In this document: in pieces, positions 7,542 to 14,172 of the stretch
Position numbering within the stretch: the stretch's first letter is position 1
Layout: each line of letters starts with the position of its first letter
Assembly: GCA_041609895.1 (NCBI GenBank)
Contig: JBFIPX010000067.1
Location: 1-15,046 of the forward strand
DNA length: 15,046 bases
Source of the DNA: JAHHLP01 sp041609895
GTDB lineage: Bacteria > Bacteroidota > Rhodothermia > Rhodothermales > JABDKH01
Reading direction: 5' to 3'
Translations under genes and position numbers: made by a program
The notes under the pieces: generated by a model
What the model was told of the DNA's origin: nothing
Seen by the model: only the letters and a program-made list of their open reading frames with translations
Databases searched by the model: none

Positions 7542-8411
7542 TTATTGCTGGCCGTTGACGAAGCCGAGATTATCGATCGCGCCTTCACCGACATTCCACC
7601 TTTCGGTAAAGACACCGACGGACCCGAAGAACCCGACGCCGCCCTCGATATTCCTTCCCTCCAAACTACCTGACCACTCGGGACTCGGAATACGGAGACG
7701 CATGCTGATACCATGGAAGACGGCTTGGTCGTCTCCCTGAGGGATTTCAAGCTGCTGCCGGACAATCCGCAGGTCGTCCGACAGGCGAAGCTCCGCGATC
7801 CAACCATCCCGTACGAGACGACCTCGAAGCGTGTACGGGAACTCAACAGTTTGGGGTGGCTCGGCCGCGGACCGAGCGACTTTGTAGAACACCACCGCGT
7901 TCTCCGGTGTCTTGGTCAATCCGTTCCAGGAAACGGATTGGAGAGTTCGGGTGCCTACCGTCGTTGCCGGCATTACGACAAGTGATGGTTCGTCCGGGAC
8001 AGTGGTTGTGGCAATGGCAACATCTCCGTCCGCACCCTCGATACGAAGGTGATATCGAAAGCCAGCCGACACATCGAAGATCGCGAATAGCAAGTGATCC
8101 TTGTTTCCGTCGCTCAGTATTACGAGTGAGTCCGTCATGGTCACCGCGCGTCCGGAGTTTGTTTCGGACAGCGTGACGATGGCGTTCAAGTTGCCTTGAA
8201 GCGGGTCGACCGTATTCCGGATACGCTGGACCCTTACGAATTGCGTGTCCGCTTCCGTCGCGATGGCTCCCGTGACATTGAAAGCGAAGTTGGATTCAGC
8301 GTCAGAGAAGCGATCCACACCGGTGTCGCATGCGACGAAAATTCCGCAGCTCAGCGACATGCTGAGTACGATTGCCATCGCCCGGAATCCATATGATTTC
8401 TCCTGAATCAC
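7542..8411 (-). CDS. DUF4249-type outer-membrane lipoprotein paired with TonB receptor A
   Basis: This 289-residue protein starts with GTG, which overlaps the receptor A stop in a GTGA junction, a classic sign of coupled translation. The GTG start is preferred over the in-frame ATG at 8378, because it keeps the charged n-region (EKSYGFR) before the hydrophobic core. The lipobox is FVAC, with the lipidated cysteine at C28 followed by DTGVDRF. The mature part is beta-rich and parallels the lipoprotein at 4239-5150 in order and spacing (DTQFVRV near 55; GFFGSVGVF near the end), so the two are paralogues that diverged with their receptors. By family context it is probably an accessory or surface subunit of receptor A in the outer membrane. 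Assignment to DUF4249 rests on pattern and context and needs a profile search to confirm. Confidence 0.8.
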   Translation of the reverse strand: MIQEKSYGFRAMAIVLSMSLSCGIFVACDTGVDRFSDAESNFAFNVTGAIATEADTQFVRVQRIRNTVDPLQGNLNAIVTLSETNSGRAVTMTDSLVILSDGNKDHLLFAIFDVSAGFRYHLRIEGADGDVAIATTTVPDEPSLVVMPATTVGTRTLQSVSWNGLTKTPENAVVFYKVARSAAEPPQTVEFPYTLRGRLVRDGWIAELRLSDDLRIVRQQLEIPQGDDQAVFHGISMRLRIPSPEWSGSLEGRNIEGGVGFFGSVGVFTERWNVGEGAIDNLGFVNGQQ

Positions 8412-10666
8412 TTGATCTCGATTCTCACTCCCACGGTTGGTATGACTGGCAGTTGATTAACCCTCTCGGCTGAGAAGAGATCGAGGTCGAACAGGTTTGA
8501 ACGGTTGTAGGCGTTGACTGCGCCAAGCTGAATCGTGGCCTCGACCATCGGCCACGAGAACGTGCGCTCGACCGATACATCCAGCCTATGGTATGACGGC
8601 AGCCGGCCTCCAAACGAGTCTCCAAGCGCAATGGATGGTTCGCCTGGGCTGGTATGGAAATCGCGCGAGCTTACATCAATCGGAATGTCGTCGTAGAATC
8701 CGGCAAGCTGGGTGAAAGGCAGTCCTGACCCGTATTGCCATCCCAGCCGGATCTTGATGTGGCCGAGCGACATCCCGAACGCTGAGCTGAGTTGATGTCT
8801 TCGGTCGTGGGGCGGTCTGAATTCCTCACCGTCGGCTTTATAGGTTACGCTTGAGATGCCATACCCCACCTTGCCAAACCACCGGCGGCGAGTCACCTCG
8901 AGCTGTAGATCGACGCCGTTCGAGAGTCCGTCAACCGTCAGAAATCGGGTGTCCGGGCGAACCGATTCGCTGACTTCCGGGAACGCCAACCGGTCGATCA
9001 GTTTTCTGTAGGTCTCCACTTTTGCTGATACCCCGGCAAGTGGCGCTCCGCTCCAACCGGCGATGAAGTGGGTCGATCGGGGTACGTCCCGAAAAGGAGG
9101 GGACGGAGCCCAGGCGGTGAATACGTCGGTCACTATGCGGTCGCTCGTCACGCCGACAGTTTGCTGGTGGTACAGTCCCGCGGCAAAGCTGAACTTGCTT
9201 GCCCACGGGGCCGACTGCGGACTCCATGATGCCCGGAATCGGGGTTCGGCAAAGACCTGCCCACGGCTCGCGTAAGAGTGAACGCGAAGCCCAGGCTCAA
9301 TCGACAGGCCTTCACGGAGGAAGAATCGGAGATCGATGTACGTCCCGCCTTCCGCAATAAACTCCTGTTGATCGTCCGAATTTTTCTCGTCGAGATTGTA
9401 TCGATAGCCGGTGCTTTGAGCGAAGAGGCCAAAGTGGGCCTCCCAAGAACCGAGCAGATACCCAAAGTTGATCGCTCCGTTGAACCCGCTGACGCGCGAC
9501 GTCTGATCCGGGGCTGCCTCCGGCCCGCTTTGCATCTCGAAGCTCGAGACGGACACCAGGAGTTCCGTAAGGACCGGGAAGGTCTGGGCGAGATAGAAAT
9601 AGCGGGCGCCAACCGCCTTGTTTTCCCATCGGATGTCGTTTGCCAGGCCGGTTGACCCCGCGATGTTTCCCTGATCCGTAGTCGAGATCGCCGTAATCGC
9701 AACATGGCTCGTTTCATTGAGAAACGCGTGGAACTTGGCGAACCGATCACCAAAGCGATACGGAAGCTCCTCACTCAAAACCTCCGGCGCGATTCTTTCA
9801 ATAACCGACTCCCTGACCGACGCCACGATGGATATCTTGTCTTTCAGGAGCGGGATTTCCGCCCGCACCGAGCCCAGAAAAGGGGCGATAGACGCTGCTC
9901 CGACGACCCGACGTTTGCTGCCATTTCTGCTGGACACATCGACGACCGAGGAGAGCCGCCCACCATAACGCGATCCGAAGCCGCCCGCGTAGATATTGGA
10001 AAACGACACAATCTCTGCTGGAAATGCCGAGTAAAAGCCGACAATGTGCATCGGCTGATAGATTGGGATACCGTCGAGAAGGAACAGGTTTTGCGTCGGT
10101 GTCCCGCCGCGTACGTACAGTTGTCCGCCCTGATCTCCGGCGGTGATAACCCCCGGTACCGATGTCAGGTAGCCGGCGAGATCAGATGACAGGCCAGGTA
10201 ACGGGATTCGCTCCAAGTCCGACGGGCGGACGGTGAGGAATCCGGCAGACCCTTTGTGTTCATGGTCAGGTCTCGCCGTCTCCACTACGACTTCGTTCAA
10301 TGTTGTCAGGTCAGGCTCGAGAGACACGTTGACGTGCCTCACCTGGTCGAAGTCGAGGGAGATTGTCCGGGAGGCCGACGAATACCCGACGTACGAGAAC
10401 GTGACTTCGTATTCGCCGGGCCGCACTCTTGCAACGATGTAGTATCCGTCGCGGTTCGTGATCGTCCCGATTGAGGATCCGGGCGTGCCGATCACGACGT
10501 GAACACCTGGCAGCGGCTCGCCGTCTTTAAGGTCCGTTACGCGGCCCCGAACGCTCGCCCACTGTGCCGAGGCGACAGAGAAGCCCATCGGTGAAAAGGC
10601 CAGCAGACACAGCGCAAGAAACCGCCGCAGTGAAGGAAGTGAGAATATGTTGCCAAGTCGGATCAA
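8408..10666 (-). CDS. TonB-dependent receptor A with carboxypeptidase-regulatory-like N-terminal domain (TTG start)
   Basis: This is a predicted outer-membrane TonB-driven receptor of about 752 residues. The frame stays open to an ATG at 10846, but that start would overlap the divergent small gene by 92 bases and would put 60 atypical residues before the signal peptide. The in-frame TTG at 10664-10666 gives a good signal peptide (IRLGNIFSLPSLRRFLALC, then ASA-Q at 32-35). With this numbering, a carboxypeptidase-regulatory-like domain covers about 36-118 (GRVTDLKDGEPLPGVHVVIG, NRDGYYIVARVRPGEY). The plug covers about 125-245 (LYVRGGTPTQNLFLLDG, then GFYSAFPAEIV), and the barrel follows. Domain borders match receptor B almost residue for residue, which marks a tandem duplication. 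No Shine-Dalgarno sequence precedes the TTG, so the exact start is the weakest part of this call. The gene leads the four-gene receptor-lipoprotein cassette. The ligand is unknown. Confidence 0.85.
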   Translation of the reverse strand: MIRLGNIFSLPSLRRFLALCLLAFSPMGFSVASAQWASVRGRVTDLKDGEPLPGVHVVIGTPGSSIGTITNRDGYYIVARVRPGEYEVTFSYVGYSSASRTISLDFDQVRHVNVSLEPDLTTLNEVVVETARPDHEHKGSAGFLTVRPSDLERIPLPGLSSDLAGYLTSVPGVITAGDQGGQLYVRGGTPTQNLFLLDGIPIYQPMHIVGFYSAFPAEIVSFSNIYAGGFGSRYGGRLSSVVDVSSRNGSKRRVVGAASIAPFLGSVRAEIPLLKDKISIVASVRESVIERIAPEVLSEELPYRFGDRFAKFHAFLNETSHVAITAISTTDQGNIAGSTGLANDIRWENKAVGARYFYLAQTFPVLTELLVSVSSFEMQSGPEAAPDQTSRVSGFNGAINFGYLLGSWEAHFGLFAQSTGYRYNLDEKNSDDQQEFIAEGGTYIDLRFFLREGLSIEPGLRVHSYASRGQVFAEPRFRASWSPQSAPWASKFSFAAGLYHQQTVGVTSDRIVTDVFTAWAPSPPFRDVPRSTHFIAGWSGAPLAGVSAKVETYRKLIDRLAFPEVSESVRPDTRFLTVDGLSNGVDLQLEVTRRRWFGKVGYGISSVTYKADGEEFRPPHDRRHQLSSAFGMSLGHIKIRLGWQYGSGLPFTQLAGFYDDIPIDVSSRDFHTSPGEPSIALGDSFGGRLPSYHRLDVSVERTFSWPMVEATIQLGAVNAYNRSNLFDLDLFSAERVNQLPVIPTVGVRIEIK

Positions 10667-10754
10667 GTAGTACCAAAAACCGACCCCATGGAGGGAAACA
10701 CCCTTCGCAGAGTCAGTATACGATGGTGTTGCCCGAGGCTGAAGAGGAACAGTT
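10667..10754. promoter_or_regulatory. Divergent intergenic region between TonB receptor A and a small membrane protein
   Basis: This 88-base gap separates the TTG start of receptor A (minus) from the ATG of the small protein (plus), so promoters for both directions must lie here or inside the flanking genes. A palindromic GTATAC sits at 10716-10721. It reads TATACT on the minus strand and TATACG on the plus strand, both resembling a -10 box, but I found no matching -35 box and no clear Bacteroidota TAnnTTTG element. The location is certain if the TTG start is right; the promoter elements are guesses. Confidence 0.4.
10744..10748 (+). promoter_or_regulatory. Ribosome binding site GAGGA of the small membrane protein gene
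   Basis: GAGGA lies six bases before the ATG at 10755. It is the clearest Shine-Dalgarno sequence in the window and supports both the reality of the 79-residue gene and the choice of its start. Most other starts here lack such a site. Confidence 0.65.
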
Positions 10755-10994
10755 ATGAAGCCTAAACTGAAGATGGGGTTGTATATCGTGCTTGGGGCGA
10801 TTCTCGCCATTGCACTGATCGATTCGCTTGGCGTATTCGACAGCAAGCATTACTTCGAAGTCCCGCATGGAAGTCACACGCATTATGTGGCAAAAGATCG
10901 AGACCCCAACGTTCCCATAGGACAGTTCCCGACGCGCAGGCCTGGTCCCGGGGAACGCATCACTCCCCAGGGGCAGATTGTTTCGACGCGTTAG
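10755..10994 (+). CDS. Small single-pass membrane protein of unknown function (79 aa)
   Basis: I do not recognise a named family. The protein has a basic start (MKPKLK), one hydrophobic helix at about residues 8-25 (GLYIVLGAILAIALIDSL), then a soluble tail with a histidine cluster (VPHGSHTHYVAK, 37-48) and a proline- and glycine-rich part (FPTRRPGPGERITPQGQIV). The N-in basic end suggests that the tail faces the periplasm. The evidence that it is real is the GAGGA ribosome binding site at ideal distance, the clear membrane topology and the divergent position that explains the truncated start of receptor A. Its last 35 bases overlap the end of the acetyltransferase gene on the other strand. 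The tail could bind a metal through the histidines or interact with an envelope complex, but nothing in the sequence proves this. It could also be an uncleaved signal anchor. Confidence 0.72.
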   Translation: MKPKLKMGLYIVLGAILAIALIDSLGVFDSKHYFEVPHGSHTHYVAKDRDPNVPIGQFPTRRPGPGERITPQGQIVSTR

Positions 10995-11487
10995 CATCGT
11001 GCTGCGCGAGGTTGATCAGCGCTGAGCCGGTGAAACGCATCGTGGTCCAATCGTCCATCGAGACGGCCCCGTGCTTACGATAGAAATCGATCGCGCGTTC
11101 ATTCCAATCCAGAACACTAAGGTCCAGTCGATCGCCTCCTCGGGACACGGCCCGCTGAGCCACCGTCGACAGAAGTGCTTGACCAATACCGCGGCCCCGA
11201 AACGAAGGCCGCACGAAGAGGTCTTCCAAATACAATCCCCAACCTGTCAAGAAGGTGGAGTAGGTCGGAAAATACAAGGCAAAACCGGCCGACCCGCCCG
11301 CTGCATCCAGCGCCAAAAGTGCTTCGCATCGAGGACCAGTCGCCTCACCAAGGTGGCGCGCCAGCTTTACTGGATCAGGCTGTGCGTGCTCAGAAAGCCG
11401 CTCGTATTCGGCTAATTCTCTGATCAGCACGCATAGCTCGGTCGCATCGGCGGGCGTTGCGTCTCTTACGATGAAGCGATCGTTCAT
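10960..11487 (-). CDS. GNAT N-acetyltransferase of the spermidine/spermine (diamine) acetyltransferase type
   Basis: This 175-residue cytoplasmic enzyme transfers an acetyl group from acetyl-CoA to an amine. The acetyl-CoA binding motif is YLEDLFVRPSFRGRGIGQAL (86-105), with the R/Q-x-x-G-x-G/A pattern at RGRGIG. The later motif WNERAIDFYRKHGA (128-141) contains Y136, at the position of the general-acid tyrosine in this superfamily. Both motifs and the following DDW closely match eukaryotic SSAT1 and bacterial homologues, so a polyamine, thialysine or similar diamine is the likely substrate; the exact one cannot be read. The gene follows the MoxR-like ATPase by only 21 bases and is probably cotranscribed with it. 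A short GC-rich GCAGGGG run directly abuts the ATG and is a poor ribosome binding site. The 3' end overlaps the convergent small gene by 35 bases, and the C-terminal tail (about 160-175) falls in this overlap. Confidence 0.88.
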   Translation of the reverse strand: MNDRFIVRDATPADATELCVLIRELAEYERLSEHAQPDPVKLARHLGEATGPRCEALLALDAAGGSAGFALYFPTYSTFLTGWGLYLEDLFVRPSFRGRGIGQALLSTVAQRAVSRGGDRLDLSVLDWNERAIDFYRKHGAVSMDDWTTMRFTGSALINLAQHDANASKQSAPGE

Positions 11488-11508
11488 CCCCCTGCTCTGG
11501 CGTGTTCG

Positions 11509-13023
11509 CTAGTATGGCTCGTCATAGTCTTCGGCCTCGTCATCTTGGTCAAGAGCGCCAAGCGACGACAGCATCGAGCCCATCATATCGGAATATTTTT
11601 GGCCCTCATGCAGGAAGTCCTTGCCCAGCAGTGAATGCTGATGAAGGGCTTCGAGCACGAACTCCATAGCCACGGCTGTTTCCTCCGGCGAATCCGGAGC
11701 CGAATGCTTGCGAACGAACTCGCGCAGGCCGGCGACTGAATCGAGCTTGGAAACAAAGTCCTGAATGCTCAAGTCCGGTGCCAGCTCGACGTTGTTACCC
11801 TGCGCAAACCACGTCAGGATCGGTTGGTAGGGTGAGCGGCCGGCATCCTTGTCTGACGGATTCGGGAAATGACGACTGAAGACCGTCTTGACCGCGCGCC
11901 CAAGCAGCATGCGCGCAACGTTTTGCGCTCCTTCTTGCTCACCTTCATAAACCAGCTCGACCTTCCCGGTAATGGCCGGTTCAAGAAAAAACAGATCGGA
12001 GATTCGTGTTACCGTCGATGCCTCGCCGTTAATGATGGCGCGACGTTCAGCAGCCGACACGAGGTTCTCGAGTGCGGCTCTCGTCAGCCTGACGGAGACT
12101 CCCGACTTCTGATCAACATATTCGCTTTTTCTTGCCTCGACGGCCACAAACTCGATGATTTCCCTGAATAAGTGGGGGACGGTCACTGCTGGTGCACATC
12201 CGTCCCTGTCTTCCCACGCTTCCTGGCGTGTTATCTCGATTCCCGTATCGATCGCACGCGGATAGTGCGTGATGATCTGGCTGTCAATTCGATCCTTCAG
12301 CGGCGTGATGATGTTACCCCGATTGGTATAATCCTCTGGATTCGCAGTAAAGACCATCATCACGTCCAGTGCAAACCGGACGTTAAAGCCGCGTATCTGG
12401 ATGTCCTGCTCTTCCATCACGTTGAGTAGACCCACCTGGATTCGGGGTTGCAGGTCGGGTAGCTCGTTGATGGCGAAGATTCCCCGGTTTGTTCTCGGAA
12501 TGATCCCGAAGTGAATGACCTCCTCATCCGCGTACGTGAGTCGCTTGTTGGCCGCCTTGATCGGATCGATGTCGCCTATCAGGTCGGCCATCGTCGTATC
12601 GGGGGTGGCAAGCTTCTCACCATAACGTTCGGACCGATGAAGCCATCGAATCGGGGTGTCGTCGCCCATCTCTTCGATGATGCCGCGCCCGAACTTCGAG
12701 ATTGGATTGAAGGGGTCGTCATTAATCTCGCTACCTTCGATCACGGGAACGTACTCGTCCAGCAAGGTCGGCAGCATCCGTATGATTCGGCTCTTGGCCT
12801 GTCCCCTGAGCCCGAGGAGAATCATGTCGTGGCGGCCGAGAATCGCATTATGGATTTGGGGCTTCACGGATTGGTCGAAGCCAAGTATTCCCGGAAACAC
12901 TTCCTCGCCTTGCTGAAGTCGCTGAATAAGGTTGACGCGCAACTCATCCTTGACCGTTCTGGTCACGTAGCGCAGCCTTTTCAGGTCTCCTAAAGTTTTT
13001 GCATCCCGGACGATCGGGTTCAT
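11509..13023 (-). CDS. MoxR/ChlI-like AAA+ ATPase (magnesium-chelatase subunit I-like)
   Basis: This 504-residue cytoplasmic AAA+ protein is related to magnesium chelatase subunit I and MoxR ATPases, which remodel partner proteins, often with a von Willebrand A-domain partner. The P-loop is at 71-78 (GLRGQAKS): the lysine and serine are present, but the usual last glycine is alanine. The Walker B region is GIFAINELPD (181-190), with asparagine-glutamate in place of aspartate-glutamate. Sensor 1 is VFTANPEDYTNRG (224-236), and PLKDRIDSQI (241-250) holds a probable arginine finger. The last 14 residues are strongly acidic (eight D or E). No photosynthesis or chlorophyll genes are near, so a true chelatase role is unlikely. 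The start ATG follows a 95-base gap after the propeller gene, so it may have its own promoter, although none was identified. No VWA partner is in the window. The downstream acetyltransferase is 21 bases away. Confidence 0.87.
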   Translation of the reverse strand: MNPIVRDAKTLGDLKRLRYVTRTVKDELRVNLIQRLQQGEEVFPGILGFDQSVKPQIHNAILGRHDMILLGLRGQAKSRIIRMLPTLLDEYVPVIEGSEINDDPFNPISKFGRGIIEEMGDDTPIRWLHRSERYGEKLATPDTTMADLIGDIDPIKAANKRLTYADEEVIHFGIIPRTNRGIFAINELPDLQPRIQVGLLNVMEEQDIQIRGFNVRFALDVMMVFTANPEDYTNRGNIITPLKDRIDSQIITHYPRAIDTGIEITRQEAWEDRDGCAPAVTVPHLFREIIEFVAVEARKSEYVDQKSGVSVRLTRAALENLVSAAERRAIINGEASTVTRISDLFFLEPAITGKVELVYEGEQEGAQNVARMLLGRAVKTVFSRHFPNPSDKDAGRSPYQPILTWFAQGNNVELAPDLSIQDFVSKLDSVAGLREFVRKHSAPDSPEETAVAMEFVLEALHQHSLLGKDFLHEGQKYSDMMGSMLSSLGALDQDDEAEDYDEPY

Positions 13024-13118
13024 ATCGAGCCAATTGATTTAGGGGCAGAGTAGCACGCGACGTGTCTTTGGCAGTTCCCGCAACCGGTATTGGTCTCGAC
13101 CAGGGCTTGCCTCCGGCT

Positions 13119-14162
13119 TCATCGACGCCAGCGATAACGGTCGACGCGTGGGTGCGGCTCCACGACCGAGATGGCAATATCTGTGGTACCGTCACCTTGA
13201 CTGACAGCGATGTCCGTCGGATAGAACTGCTTGTTGAAGCCGGGATCCGGCTGCGTAAGAATGGCCTTCAGCCGCCCGCCTCGATCGTACACGTCGACGC
13301 GCAGCCAGCCGGGGCGCATGTTTAGCACAAACAACTCGTCTTGCCGACTTGAAGCGCCCGCCGACAGCATAGGGGGTTGGTCAATGCTCCCGGCCGCAAA
13401 AAGTCGGGTGCGGGCCAGCATCGGAGAATCGAAGCCTGTGAGGCGCAGAGAATCGGCGCTGCCGTCCTGTCGAAGGAGGTCGATCGAGGGCTGATAGCCA
13501 CGAAGACTCAAGAGCGTATCGCCCCAGCTTCGGAGGTTGCCAGCCAACGTCCAGAGAGGTCGGTCCAGCTCGTGGCGCCAGATCTCCTCGCCGTCGCGGC
13601 CCAGTCTTGCGACGAAGGGCTCGAAATCATTCCCAAGCAGCTTGACAAACATGTCGCCTTTCGGCGTGACGTGAACGTATTGCAGTAAGCCGGCCTTCGG
13701 AGGCGAAGGCGTCGCCAGAATGTCCTTGATTTCGCGGCCGACTATTGCCTGAAGGCGCTGGCGGCCCGCGCTGAAAACAAAAACTGAGTCACGAGTGGAG
13801 CCTGCGAGATAGGGATAGGTAAACAGCTCGCTTTCAAAGATCTCGACGGAGTCGTCGGTAGCTCCAAAGCGAATGACCGTATTCGTTCCGGAGTCCGACA
13901 CCCAGAGACTTCCCTCATCATCGAAGAGCAGCGTTCGCGGGTAATTGAATACTGCTTCGGCCGGTCCGCCGGACGACCAGACCAGTGACAGGGTGTCTAC
14001 TGGCATTTCCGCGGCTAGGGACCGCGAGGTCGAGTCGGCCGGGGTAACTGCTCGCGACTCGGCTCGGTTGCAGGATGACGGAAGGCATCCTGAGATCGCG
14101 AGTGTGAAGATGGCTGCGACGCCAACCAGAACGAAATGCCGAAGCAGGGAATCGATATTCAT
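13119..14162 (-). CDS. Beta-propeller (NHL-like, 6-bladed) lipoprotein
   Basis: This 347-residue lipoprotein has a signal segment at about 9-25 and the lipobox ISGC, with the lipidated cysteine at C26 followed by LPSSC. After a Ser/Thr/Ala-rich linker (about 32-55), a clear NHL-like blade appears: FNYPRTLLFDDEGSLWVSDS (72-91), then NTVIRFG. Weaker blades follow around 165-200 (VTPKGDMFVKLL, VARLGRDGEEIW), 210-240 and 275-302 (DELFVLNM, VDVYDRGGRLKAIL), ending with FYPTDIAVSQG (313-323). This fits the 6-bladed propeller lipoproteins common in Bacteroidota, which bind unknown partners. It has no acidic run after the cysteine, unlike the two DUF4249-type lipoproteins, so it probably faces the periplasm. 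The start lies 10 bases after the protease stop, with a GGGA run shortly before the ATG, which indicates cotranscription with the protease. It could be a substrate-recognition or structural partner of it; that is inference. Confidence 0.82.
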   Translation of the reverse strand: MNIDSLLRHFVLVGVAAIFTLAISGCLPSSCNRAESRAVTPADSTSRSLAAEMPVDTLSLVWSSGGPAEAVFNYPRTLLFDDEGSLWVSDSGTNTVIRFGATDDSVEIFESELFTYPYLAGSTRDSVFVFSAGRQRLQAIVGREIKDILATPSPPKAGLLQYVHVTPKGDMFVKLLGNDFEPFVARLGRDGEEIWRHELDRPLWTLAGNLRSWGDTLLSLRGYQPSIDLLRQDGSADSLRLTGFDSPMLARTRLFAAGSIDQPPMLSAGASSRQDELFVLNMRPGWLRVDVYDRGGRLKAILTQPDPGFNKQFYPTDIAVSQGDGTTDIAISVVEPHPRVDRYRWRR

Positions 14163-14172
14163 CTGTCCCTGC

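Noticed and set aside
7448..7846. Extension of TonB receptor B upstream to an ATG at 7846
   Set aside because: It overlaps the lipoprotein A gene, has no signal peptide at its start and looks like a shadow reading of that gene; the start at 7447 gives a proper signal peptide.
9148..9774. Minus-strand open frame of 208 codons inside TonB receptor A
   Set aside because: It is an alternate frame of the barrel-coding region, very rich in Arg and Ser, as expected from a frame-shifted reading of GC-rich DNA.
4239..10666. SusC/SusD glycan uptake system
   Set aside because: The receptors lack the SusC signature and the lipoproteins are shorter than SusD and beta-rich, not helical TPR-like.
12511..12993. 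Plus-strand open frame of 160 codons inside the ATPase gene
   Set aside because: It is the antisense shadow of the conserved AAA+ domain, with no signal, domain or ribosome binding site.
11509..13023. True magnesium chelatase for chlorophyll synthesis
   Set aside because: No bchD, bchH or other pigment genes are near, and the sequence fits the broader MoxR/ChlI-like group.
13091..13102. Small hairpin TGGTCTCGACCA after the propeller gene
   Set aside because: The stem is four to five bases and no T-run follows on the minus strand, so it is not a credible terminator.
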